Positions 1 to 6,597 of a stretch of 8,509 nucleotides of DNA are shown here, piece after piece. Origin of the DNA: Bacillota bacterium (GTDB taxonomy: Bacteria > Bacillota > Clostridia > DSM-8532); NCBI GenBank assembly GCA_023446675.1, contig JAEXPO010000061.1:1-8509 (forward strand). The letters are read 5' to 3'. Made by a program: the position numbers and the translations under genes. Position 1 is the first letter of the stretch. Each line of letters begins with the position of its first letter. The notes beneath the pieces were generated by a model that was given only the letters and a program-made list of their open reading frames with translations, had not been told where the DNA came from and made no database searches.

Positions 1-1705
1 GGCTTATGACTATGCCAAAAGCCGGGATGAAAAGCTCGACCGGAAGCTGGATGAATTCATCAGTCTTATTGCTCTGGCTCAGTTGGAAGACGGCTATATC
101 TCCACCAAGCAGATTATTGGAGAAAAAGTATCGAATGGTGTCAAACGCCACGGGGATATTAATGATTTTGAGGAATACAATTTCGGACATCTGTTTACCT
201 CGGCCTGCGCCCACAAACGTATTACGGGCAAGGATAATTTCTTAGAGGTCGCCATCCGGTGCGCCGCCTACCTTGAACGCACCTATGAGGATATACTGGC
301 CAGCAGCAAGGCCTGGACCGCCGTGTGCCCCTCCCATTACATGGGGCTTGTGGAGCTGTACCGGACAACCGGGGATAAAAAATACCTCAACATGGCCAAA
401 ACAGCCATTGACCTTCGCGATATGGTTCAAAACGGCACCGATGACAACCAGGACCGCCTTCCCCTGCGTGAGCACCGCACCATCGCAGGCCACGGTGTCC
501 GCTCCACTTATCTCTACGCAGGCGTGGCAGATCTCTACCTGGAAACCGGTGACGAAACCCTCCTTCCGGTTTTGGAGAGCTGCTGGGAAAACCTTTGCAC
601 TAAAAAGCTTTACATCACAGGCGGGTGCGGTGCCCTTTATACCGGCACATCACCTTTCGGACTGTTTACAAAGGCTCAGTATGTTCATCAGGCCTTCGGC
701 TATGAGTATCAGCTTCCAAATGTCACGGCTTATAATGAAACCTGCGCAACCCTTGGAAGTATTTTCTGGGCTCTTCGTATGTTTGCCATCAAACCGGAGG
801 CACAGTATTTTGATTTTATTGAGCGTGCCGCCTTTAATCTGACCCTGGCCGCCGTGAGCCTTGACGGCAGCAAATACTTCTACGAAAACACACTGCGCCG
901 GGCTAAAAAGCTGGATTATCCCCTCATGTGGCCTCTTGAGCGGACAGACACCTTCCACTGCTTCTGCTGCCCAACGAATTTGTCCCGCAGCCTCATGCAG
1001 GTTATTGAATACTGTTATATGCATACCGATGATACGGTGTGGACGGGGCTTTACGGATCCTGCCAGGCCCGTTTTCAGCTGAAAAACGGCGCAGATTTTA
1101 CCCTGCGTCAGGAAACCGACTATCCCTGGCAGGGAGCGATTCGTTTTACTGTCACACAAGCCGCTTCGGATAAGGGGTTCACCCTTAAACTTCGCATTCC
1201 TGCCTGGGTGGAAAAGGGTTATATATCCTGGAACAGCCAGCAAAGGGATCTTAGTGATGCTGATGCAGGGCAGTACGCTGAGGTTTATATCGAGCATCCC
1301 AAAAATGCTTCCGTTGAGCTTTTTTTGGATATGCCGGCCCGCTACACTGTGGCCCATCCTCTGGTTGAAGAGGATGTAAATCAGGTGTGTGTGGAAAGAG
1401 GCCCCCTGGTCTACTGTCTTGAAAGCCCTGACGCCTCTGTGGATACCCTTGACGATTTGTTCCTGCTGTCCAATGCGGATTTCGAAGAGGTTCCCATTGA
1501 GCTTTCGGGTAAGCGCATGATTGCACTTGAAACCGAAGGAGCCTGCCTGCAGAAAACACACTGCCGGCCCGATGCCCTCTATCAGCCTCTCAAGGTTGGA
1601 GGCCTTCAAAAAGTGCCCCTGCGCCTGATCCCCTATTTTGCCTGGGATAACCGGGGCTTCGGGGAGATGCGCATTTGGATGCCCATACATTATCAGCTGG
1701 AATGA
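1..1705 (+). CDS. GH127 (DUF1680) beta-L-arabinofuranosidase-like glycoside hydrolase, 5' partial
   Basis: The reading frame is open from base 2 and ends at TGA 1703-1705. The visible 567 residues lack the N terminus, perhaps 70-100 residues by comparison with usual GH127 lengths. The fold is an (alpha/alpha) barrel followed by beta-sandwich domains. Family signatures are TAYNETC (Glu codon 737-739, Cys codon 743-745) and HCFCCPTN (paired Cys codons 965-970). In characterised GH127 enzymes these Glu and Cys residues bind zinc, and one of the paired Cys is the nucleophile. The Glu used as acid/base in Bifidobacterium HypBA1, 16 residues before the zinc Glu, is here a Gln (codon 689-691, in HQAFG). 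I recall HQA(F/Y)G-type motifs in other DUF1680 proteins, so this may mark a subgroup with another substrate. Such enzymes release beta-L-arabinofuranose, and one GH127 acts on aceric acid of rhamnogalacturonan II. The family call is firm; the substrate is unknown. Confidence 0.9.
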   Translation, partial: AYDYAKSRDEKLDRKLDEFISLIALAQLEDGYISTKQIIGEKVSNGVKRHGDINDFEEYNFGHLFTSACAHKRITGKDNFLEVAIRCAAYLERTYEDILASSKAWTAVCPSHYMGLVELYRTTGDKKYLNMAKTAIDLRDMVQNGTDDNQDRLPLREHRTIAGHGVRSTYLYAGVADLYLETGDETLLPVLESCWENLCTKKLYITGGCGALYTGTSPFGLFTKAQYVHQAFGYEYQLPNVTAYNETCATLGSIFWALRMFAIKPEAQYFDFIERAAFNLTLAAVSLDGSKYFYENTLRRAKKLDYPLMWPLERTDTFHCFCCPTNLSRSLMQVIEYCYMHTDDTVWTGLYGSCQARFQLKNGADFTLRQETDYPWQGAIRFTVTQAASDKGFTLKLRIPAWVEKGYISWNSQQRDLSDADAGQYAEVYIEHPKNASVELFLDMPARYTVAHPLVEEDVNQVCVERGPLVYCLESPDASVDTLDDLFLLSNADFEEVPIELSGKRMIALETEGACLQKTHCRPDALYQPLKVGGLQKVPLRLIPYFAWDNRGFGEMRIWMPIHYQLE

Positions 1706-1721
1706 CCGTCGGCCAAAAGCC

Positions 1722-1741
1722 CTATTCTCCCGGCAGAATAG
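1722..1741. repeat. Perfect 7-bp inverted repeat after the GH127 gene
   Basis: CTATTCT (1722-1728) and AGAATAG (1735-1741) are exact reverse complements separated by six bases. The repeat starts 17 bases after the GH127 stop. No T-run follows directly; the nearest is 1766-1770. It is therefore not a standard intrinsic terminator. It could be an mRNA 3'-end stem-loop or an operator for the downstream GntR regulator. Confidence 0.5.
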
Positions 1742-1757
1742 TGAAAAGTATCCTTTG

Positions 1758-1784
1758 ATCGGTTGTTTTTATAAAGTAACCCAT
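1758..1784. promoter_or_regulatory. AT-rich imperfect palindrome, candidate GntR operator
   Basis: The core at 1761-1781 reads GGTT-n2-TTT-n3-AAA-n2-AACC, with 14 of 20 non-central positions in dyad symmetry. One mismatch further out, AT (1758-1759) pairs with AT (1783-1784). It lies 26-52 bases before the GntR start codon. FadR/GntR proteins bind short palindromes as dimers and often regulate themselves, so autoregulation is plausible. TATAAA at 1770-1775 inside it resembles a -10 box, but no good -35 box sits at the right distance. The regulatory role is inferred. Confidence 0.4.
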
Positions 1785-1809
1785 TGGCAATAAGGAAAGG
1801 ACGATTAGC

Positions 1810-2547
1810 ATGGATAAGAATGATTTTGGGATGAAGCCCATAAATAACCGCTCTGTGGTGGATCTTGTAATGGAGCGTATTACCGACGCAATTCTCAGCA
1901 GGCAGTACAAGCCGGGCGATAAAATCCCCACAGAGGAGCAGCTTTCGGAGGCTCTTGGCGTTGGACGAAACCCGGTGCGTGAGGCGGTAAAGGTGCTGGT
2001 AGCCCTGGGCGTACTGGAAATACGGCGGGCGGAAGGCACCTATGTCGCCGCCACCTATTCCGAACGCATGTTTAATCCTGTGCTTTACGGAATGATTGTG
2101 GAGCAGAGTGCATTGGAGGATCTTATTGAAGTGCGCCGGGTTTTTGATCAGGGAGTAGCCCAGCTGGCCATAGCCAAGGGCACGGAAAAGGATATGGAAA
2201 ACATCCGCAGCCAATGTGAAGAATTTATAAACCAATTGCAGCATTTCAACGGTAATCTGGAAATTCTGCTCCAGTGCGATATAAACTTTCACCGCAGCAT
2301 TGAAGCGGCAGCTCATAATGCCCTGCTCCCCAACCTGAGCCAGGTTATCACCAAGCTCACCATCCCCAGCAGGAGAGAGACCATTCGAAGGGGTATGGAG
2401 GCAGGCAATGTACAATACTTTATCGATTGCCACCGTTTGCTTGCCGATGTCATCATCAACCGGCAAAGCGAGCGTGTTCTGGAAACCATAAACGACCACT
2501 ACGATATGTGGAGTGAGGGCAAAAGGGGAGAGCAGGCCGAAAGCTGA
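1810..2547 (+). CDS. GntR family, FadR/FCD-type transcriptional regulator
   Basis: This 245-residue protein has the usual FadR-subfamily length. Residues about 15-80 form the winged helix-turn-helix, with the signature PGDKIPTEEQLSEALGVGRN, then PVREAVKVL and the wing ending GTYVA. Residues about 100-235 form the helical FCD ligand-binding domain. Its metal/ligand set appears complete: Asp157 and His161 (DINFH), His208 (DCHRLLAD) and His230 (NDHYDMW). FCD domains usually bind a carboxylated sugar acid or similar metabolite through a metal, which fits a uronate- or aldonate-type inducer. The ATG at 1810 is preferred over the in-frame ATG at 1831 because AAGGAAAGG lies about 9 bases before it. 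It sits between the hydrolase and the carbon-metabolism operon and is their likely local regulator. The family is firm; the ligand is unknown. Confidence 0.93.
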   Translation: MDKNDFGMKPINNRSVVDLVMERITDAILSRQYKPGDKIPTEEQLSEALGVGRNPVREAVKVLVALGVLEIRRAEGTYVAATYSERMFNPVLYGMIVEQSALEDLIEVRRVFDQGVAQLAIAKGTEKDMENIRSQCEEFINQLQHFNGNLEILLQCDINFHRSIEAAAHNALLPNLSQVITKLTIPSRRETIRRGMEAGNVQYFIDCHRLLADVIINRQSERVLETINDHYDMWSEGKRGEQAES

Positions 2548-2605
2548 TCTCTTCGGTTTGCCGCCTGGCCCCACGCCATCATCCCCATCCCATGTATAAG
2601 ACTCA

Positions 2606-2638
2606 TTCCTTTTTAGAAAATCATACCCGGAAAAGGAA
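2606..2638 (+). repeat. Inverted repeat in a purine-rich leader before the racemase-family gene
   Basis: TTCCTTTT (2606-2613) is exactly complementary to AAAAGGAA (2631-2638), with a 17-base loop. AAAGGA then occurs three times, at 2632, 2637 and 2644; the last is the ribosome binding site of the gene starting at 2660. The pyrimidine arm could in principle pair with any of the three copies and mask translation. Low-complexity purine tracts also produce such pairings by chance. Confidence 0.3.
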
Positions 2639-2659
2639 AGGATAAAGGAGTTAAAGCTT

Positions 2660-3364
2660 ATGTTGAAACCTCTGAAAATTGCCGTGGTTTATACCGGCAT
2701 GCCCACAAGTTTGGTGAACCTGGTAGAAAGCTCCATAAAACAGGTTCTCATGGACCGTCCGGTCACATTTCTTTCATTCAGCGCCCCGGATATTATTGAA
2801 GATGCCATTCGTAACGGGAGCCCGTCCCCGCCTGCGGTGCGGCGGCTTTCGGCACTCTACCTCCACGCGGTGCAGCAGGGAGCCCATATTGTTTACAATG
2901 CCTGCTCCTCGGTAGGCGACATCGCAGACGCAGCAAAACCCCTTTTTGAAAAAATGGAGATCCCCTTTGTCCGTATTGACGAAGGTATGGCCCGGGCTGC
3001 CGTGGGAGAGCACAGAACCATTGGCGTAATAGCTACGCTTTCTGCCACCCTGGAGCCCACCAAAAGGCTTATAAGGAATATGGCCGAACAGGAAGGCCGG
3101 AACGTAACACTTGTCGATACGCTGGCAGAAGGCGCATTCGGTGTTTCCGCCCAACAGCTGGAGGAACTGCTGGTGGCCAGAGCCCTACCCTTAAGCGATA
3201 GGGTGGACTGCTTCCTTTTGGCTCAGGGCTCCATGGCAGGCTGTGAAAAGGCTATCTCCCTTGCCACGGGTAAGCCTGTCTATTCCAGTCCCCGTTACGG
3301 TGCTTTGGACATTCAAAAAATAGTCGAAAAACTCTCGGAGGAGGCAAACTATGACTCCCTGTGA
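2660..3364 (+). CDS. Asp/Glu racemase-superfamily protein
   Basis: This 234-residue protein has two Rossmann-like halves. The first catalytic cysteine is Cys82 in the loop NACSSVGD, followed by the family segments PFVRIDE (102-108) and IGVIATLSATLEPT (121-134). Where two-cysteine racemases have the second catalytic Cys, this protein reads LAQGSMA (187-193), with Ser or Gly in its place. Cys195 is nearby but not in the usual motif. This pattern is seen in a group commonly annotated as Asp/Glu racemase, which may instead act as isomerases or decarboxylase-like enzymes on other acids. AAAGGAG (2644-2650) supports the ATG. Its last 14 bases overlap the transketolase gene, so it probably acts in the same pathway. 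I cannot name the substrate. Confidence 0.8.
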   Translation: MLKPLKIAVVYTGMPTSLVNLVESSIKQVLMDRPVTFLSFSAPDIIEDAIRNGSPSPPAVRRLSALYLHAVQQGAHIVYNACSSVGDIADAAKPLFEKMEIPFVRIDEGMARAAVGEHRTIGVIATLSATLEPTKRLIRNMAEQEGRNVTLVDTLAEGAFGVSAQQLEELLVARALPLSDRVDCFLLAQGSMAGCEKAISLATGKPVYSSPRYGALDIQKIVEKLSEEANYDSL

Positions 3365-4175
3365 ACTCTCCGGTACCGCTGCCCAGCTGCGCCTGGATGC
3401 CATCGAAATGGTATACCGCAGCGGTGACGGGCATCTTGGCCCAAGCCTTTCGGCGGCGGATATTATTACAACACTTTATTTCAAGATAATGAAGGTGGAC
3501 CCGAAAAATCCCCAGTGGGCGGACAGGGATCGTTTCATTCTCTCCAAAGGGCATGCCTGCCCCGCCCTCTATGCGGCACTTGCCATGAAGGGCTTTTTCT
3601 CAAAAGAGGAATACCCCAGCCTTCGCAAAATGGATTCCCTGCTGCAGGGGCACCCCGATATGAAGAAAACCCCCGGAGTGGATATGACCACCGGTTCTCT
3701 GGGCAATGGCCTGGGTGCCGGTTTCGGTATGGCTATGGCAGGAAGGCTCACCGGAAAAGACTACCGCACCTATGTGCTGTGCGGGGACGGTGAGCTGGGG
3801 GAGGGCGTGCTCTGGGAAGCCGCCCAGGCAGCACCGAAATACCGTCTGGGTTCCCTCACTCTCTTTATTGACAACAATGGCATGCAGTCGGGCGGAACGG
3901 TTGAGGCCGTGGGAGGAATTATCAATATCCCCGAAAAGTTTCAGGCCTTCGGATGGAATGTACTTTCCATAGACGGGCACGATTACGATGCCATTTTGGA
4001 TGCGGCTGAGAAGGCCCGGGCCTGCGAGAACACGCCCACCTGCATCATTGCCCGCACAATAAAGGGTAAGGGCGTCCCCTTTATGGAGCATAACAACGCC
4101 TGGCATAAGCGTACACCCACCAAAGAGGAATATGCCGACGCCGTCAACGCCTTAGGAGGTATGCTGCATGACTGA
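3351..4175 (+). CDS. Transketolase, N-terminal (TPP-binding) subunit
   Basis: This 274-residue protein matches the N-terminal half of a split transketolase. The thiamine-diphosphate motif begins at GDGE (145-148) and ends at NN (175-176). Other family blocks are GHLGPSLSAADI (27-38), SKGHACPALY (65-74), LQGHPD (98-103) and GSLGNGLGAGFGMA (115-128). The enzyme moves two-carbon ketol units between sugar phosphates, and the partner half is the next gene. GGAGGAGG (3337-3344) lies six bases before the ATG at 3351, which is inside the end of the racemase-family gene, indicating translational coupling. Split transketolases are common in Clostridia and archaea. A copy inside a sugar-utilisation operon is likely specialised rather than the pentose-phosphate housekeeping enzyme. 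Substrate identity is not evident. Confidence 0.93.
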   Translation: MTPCELSGTAAQLRLDAIEMVYRSGDGHLGPSLSAADIITTLYFKIMKVDPKNPQWADRDRFILSKGHACPALYAALAMKGFFSKEEYPSLRKMDSLLQGHPDMKKTPGVDMTTGSLGNGLGAGFGMAMAGRLTGKDYRTYVLCGDGELGEGVLWEAAQAAPKYRLGSLTLFIDNNGMQSGGTVEAVGGIINIPEKFQAFGWNVLSIDGHDYDAILDAAEKARACENTPTCIIARTIKGKGVPFMEHNNAWHKRTPTKEEYADAVNALGGMLHD

Positions 4176-5097
4176 ATTTGAAAGCACAAGGATTTTTTTT
4201 ACCGCCGGTCTTATAGAGCTGATGCGGCAGGATCCACGGGTAGTGATGGTCAGTGCGGATTCTATCGCTGTTTTCCGGGCTCAGGAACTACAGGCGGAAT
4301 TCTCCGACCGGGTCATTGAGGTCGGTATCGCCGAGCAGAATGCCGTCATGACAGCAGCGGGGCTTGCCTCCGCAGGCATGGTTCCCTATGTTTGCACCTA
4401 CGCGGGCTTTGCCGTTATGCGGGCATGCGAGCAAATGCGCACCTTTGTTGCCTATCCCGGCTTGAATGTTAAATTTTTCGGTGCAAACGCAGGCATGTCG
4501 GCAGGTGAAAGAGAGGGTGTTACACACCAGTTTTTTGAGGATTTAGGAATTTTAAGGAGTATACCAGGCATCAGAGTCCTTGCTCCTGCCGACGCAAAGC
4601 AGACCAAAGAGGCTGTGCAGGCTGCCTACTTAACTCCAGGTCCTGTCTACGTCCGCATTGGAAGCGGCCGTGATCCTGTTATTTATAGTCAGGAAGCACC
4701 CGATGCGCTTAATGCCGACGTTCTCCTTTCCCAGGGCGACGATGTGCTGCTATTGGCCTGCGGAAGCGTGCTGGCCAATACACTTACGGCTGCAAAGTCC
4801 CTTATTGAGCAGGGTGTGGGTGTAACACTTGTAAATGTCAGCACCATAAAGCCTCTTGACTGTGATACGCTGCTTCCCCTTATACGCCGTTGCAGCCGTA
4901 TTGTAACCGTGGAGGATCACAACATTATCGGCGGACTGGGAAGCGCAGTATGTGAACTTACCTCGGAGCATTATCCCTGCCGGGTTACTCGGCTGGGGCT
5001 TAAGGATTGCTATCCCGAGTCCGGCTTCGGAAATGAGCTTTTACTGAAATACGGCCTTGGCCCGGATGCAATTCTCAGGGCTGCGGCCGAAATTTAA
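4168..5097 (+). CDS. Transketolase, C-terminal (pyrimidine-binding) subunit
   Basis: This 309-residue protein is the partner half, with a pyrimidine-binding domain (about 1-165) and a C-terminal transketolase domain (about 180-309). The hallmark is IEVGIAEQN (50-58), with catalytic Glu56, which activates TPP. Also visible are CTYAGFAVMRACEQ (76-89), ERE-GVTHQ (114-121), VLAPADAKQ (137-145) and, near the end, VEDHNIIGGLGSAV (248-261). The ATG at 4168 overlaps the previous gene by eight bases and follows AGGAGGT (4154-4160), so the two halves are probably made in equal amounts. Such split pairs can be mistaken for a DXP synthase. The order of the two halves and the AEQN block fit the split transketolase family better, but a related ketol-transferring enzyme cannot be excluded. 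Confidence 0.92.
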   Translation: MTEFESTRIFFTAGLIELMRQDPRVVMVSADSIAVFRAQELQAEFSDRVIEVGIAEQNAVMTAAGLASAGMVPYVCTYAGFAVMRACEQMRTFVAYPGLNVKFFGANAGMSAGEREGVTHQFFEDLGILRSIPGIRVLAPADAKQTKEAVQAAYLTPGPVYVRIGSGRDPVIYSQEAPDALNADVLLSQGDDVLLLACGSVLANTLTAAKSLIEQGVGVTLVNVSTIKPLDCDTLLPLIRRCSRIVTVEDHNIIGGLGSAVCELTSEHYPCRVTRLGLKDCYPESGFGNELLLKYGLGPDAILRAAAEI

Positions 5098-5109
5098 AGG
5101 AGACATTCA

Positions 5110-6165
5110 ATGGAAAGGAAAAGCTACTTTCACAGGGTGCATGATTATACCCCCACCCGCTTCTGGATTAATAATCCTACCGATGAGGAGGCTAGCCTGG
5201 CTATTAACCACGGCGCCGTTCACTGCACCACAAACCCCACCTACACGGCCAAAATGCTTGCAGATCCAAAAATGCGGCCCAAAGCTCTTAAATGGCTGCA
5301 GCAGGCCCTTCACACCACAGGCGATGTAAGGAAGGCAGCGGTTCTTGCTCAAAGAAGCGCCGTAGAAAATTTAATGGGCCACTTTTCTTCCCTGTTCGAG
5401 GACTCCCGAGGGCGTGCCGGACTGGTTTCCCTCCAGGGGGATCCCTATGCAGAGGAGGATCCGGACTGCATTGTTAACGAAGCCCTTGCAGGCATTTCCC
5501 TCGGGCCTAACTACCTTGCAAAAATACCGGTTACCCAAGCGGGTCTGACGGCCATTGACGAGCTGGTGCGCCGGGATATTCCCATCATCGCCACCGAAAT
5601 CATGAGTATGTCCCAGGTGGTTGCAGCCTGCGAAACTTACAAATCCTCTTCCTCTTTATCAGGCAAAACCCCGCCCTTCTTTGTCACCTGCATCGCGGGT
5701 ATCTTTGACCAGTGCCTGAGAATGCAGTACGATCGGGGTGAAATAAACATCGAGCCGGATATTCTCTTCCAGGCCGGCACCCTGCTCACTCGGAGACAAT
5801 ACCGCCTTATGGGCAGGCAGGGATATCCGGGAATCCTTCTGGGCGGAGGCGCCAGAGGCCCCCATCACTTTACCGAGTTCGTAGGTGGCCATGTCCATAT
5901 CACCCTCAACTGGAAGGATGCCCATACGCTTATTGCTAAGGACACTCCGGTTATCAACCGCATGGACACATCGGCTGCGGAATACGTTTTTGACGAGCTC
6001 ATGCGGCAAGTTCCTGATTTTAAGCGTGCTTACTGCGCCGACGGCCTGAGCCCCGGGGATTATGCCAATTTTGCCCCGGTAGCGCTTTTCCGCAGCCTGT
6101 TTATTGAAGGCTGGGACAGCCTTATCCGGGAAATTGAAGCCCTTAAGGAGGAAATGGGATTATGA
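5110..6165 (+). CDS. Transaldolase-like protein with altered active site
   Basis: This 351-residue protein has the (beta/alpha)8 transaldolase pattern. CTTNPTY (39-45) matches the TTNP block, and LAKIPVTQAGL (136-146) carries the Schiff-base lysine, Lys138. The rest departs from textbook enzymes by my alignment from memory to E. coli TalB. The first-strand Asp (TalB D17) is Asn21, Glu96 is Gln109, Asn154 is Ile160, and the phosphate-binding Arg of SPFVGR (R181) is Ile198 in VTCIAGIF. It also has an unusual C-terminal half including LGGGARGPHHFTEFVGG (244-260). It may be an aldolase or transaldolase for a substrate without the usual phosphate. AAAGGAG (5096-5102) overlaps the previous stop codon and supports the start. 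It follows the transketolase pair by 12 bases, so the three probably act in series. The family is likely; the reaction is unknown. Confidence 0.85.
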   Translation: MERKSYFHRVHDYTPTRFWINNPTDEEASLAINHGAVHCTTNPTYTAKMLADPKMRPKALKWLQQALHTTGDVRKAAVLAQRSAVENLMGHFSSLFEDSRGRAGLVSLQGDPYAEEDPDCIVNEALAGISLGPNYLAKIPVTQAGLTAIDELVRRDIPIIATEIMSMSQVVAACETYKSSSSLSGKTPPFFVTCIAGIFDQCLRMQYDRGEINIEPDILFQAGTLLTRRQYRLMGRQGYPGILLGGGARGPHHFTEFVGGHVHITLNWKDAHTLIAKDTPVINRMDTSAAEYVFDELMRQVPDFKRAYCADGLSPGDYANFAPVALFRSLFIEGWDSLIREIEALKEEMGL

Positions 6166-6512
6166 GCCGCAAGATTACAAATCTGGCCCTTGAAAAACAA
6201 ATCGAGATGCGCCCCGGCCTTGTGAAGACCAACCTTTCCTATAATAACGAAACCATGCTGTGCCATTTCACCATGAAAAAGGGATCCAAACTTGAGATCC
6301 ACAACCATAAAGCCGTGCAGAACGGGTACGTGCTCTCGGGCAGGCTGAAATACCAGCTGGCCGATTCGGACAAAAAGGTTTACGAGGAAGGAGAAATCGG
6401 TCCCGGTGGAGGCTATGTCTGGGATTCCATGGAATACCACAGCACAGAAGCTCTGGAGGATACCGAGTTCATCGAGGTCTTTTCTCCCATGCGTCCGGAA
6501 TACGAGGTGTAA
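6162..6512 (+). CDS. Cupin, KdgF-like (unsaturated uronate processing)
   Basis: This 116-residue single-domain cupin has KdgF's length and ending. The metal site appears as His47, His49 and Gln53 in HNHKAVQNGYVLSG, plus His93. KdgF also uses a Gln as ligand, unlike the Glu of classic cupins. KdgF has an Asp-x-Phe-x3-Arg catalytic set near the C terminus; here EVFSPMR gives Glu105, Phe107 and Arg111, so Asp is replaced by Glu. KdgF opens 4,5-unsaturated galacturonate or related uronates, released by polysaccharide lyases, towards linear keto sugars. The start ATG overlaps the preceding TGA in an ATGA junction, with AAGGAGG (6145-6151) ten bases upstream, so the genes are coupled. It may instead be a sugar-isomerising cupin with a related substrate. 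The cupin call is firm; the KdgF-type role is probable. Confidence 0.82.
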   Translation: MSRKITNLALEKQIEMRPGLVKTNLSYNNETMLCHFTMKKGSKLEIHNHKAVQNGYVLSGRLKYQLADSDKKVYEEGEIGPGGGYVWDSMEYHSTEALEDTEFIEVFSPMRPEYEV

Positions 6513-6539
6513 AAAGGCGGTATCCCCACCTGTGAGGGT

Positions 6540-6561
6540 ATGCCTGTCAAACAGACGGCAT
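6540..6561 (+). repeat. Short hairpin between the cupin and sialidase-like genes
   Basis: ATGCC (6540-6544) pairs with GGCAT (6557-6561), and after a one-base bulge GTC pairs with GAC around a five-base loop. No T-run follows, so it is not a classic terminator. It could slow transcription or stabilise the upstream operon message in this 85-base gap. The remainder of 6513-6597 is A-rich and carries only the AAGGAG ribosome binding site (6584-6589). Confidence 0.3.
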
Positions 6562-6597
6562 GTATCTGAAAAAGATAAAAGATAAGGAGAGAATACC

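Noticed and set aside
650..1690. 346-residue open frame on the minus strand over the GH127 gene
   Set aside because: It is a shadow of a gene with strong family motifs, and its composition looks like reverse-frame translation.
2537..2556. CCGAAAG/CTTCGG stem at the end of the GntR gene as a terminator
   Set aside because: The stem has a bulge, partly lies inside the coding sequence, and is followed by TTTGCCGCC rather than a T-run.
1693..2574. 293-residue open frame on the minus strand over the GntR gene
   Set aside because: It lies antisense to a clear GntR/FCD protein, shows no recognisable motif, and lacks a convincing ribosome binding site.
3351..5097. DXP synthase split in two
   Set aside because: The motif set and two-subunit order fit split transketolase, and the neighbours are catabolic rather than isoprenoid genes.
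3351..6165. Sulfoglycolysis (sulfo-TK or sulfo-transaldolase) operon
   Set aside because: Split transketolase and a transaldolase are present, but no sulfoquinovosidase, isomerase, sulfolactaldehyde reductase or sulfonate exporter is visible.
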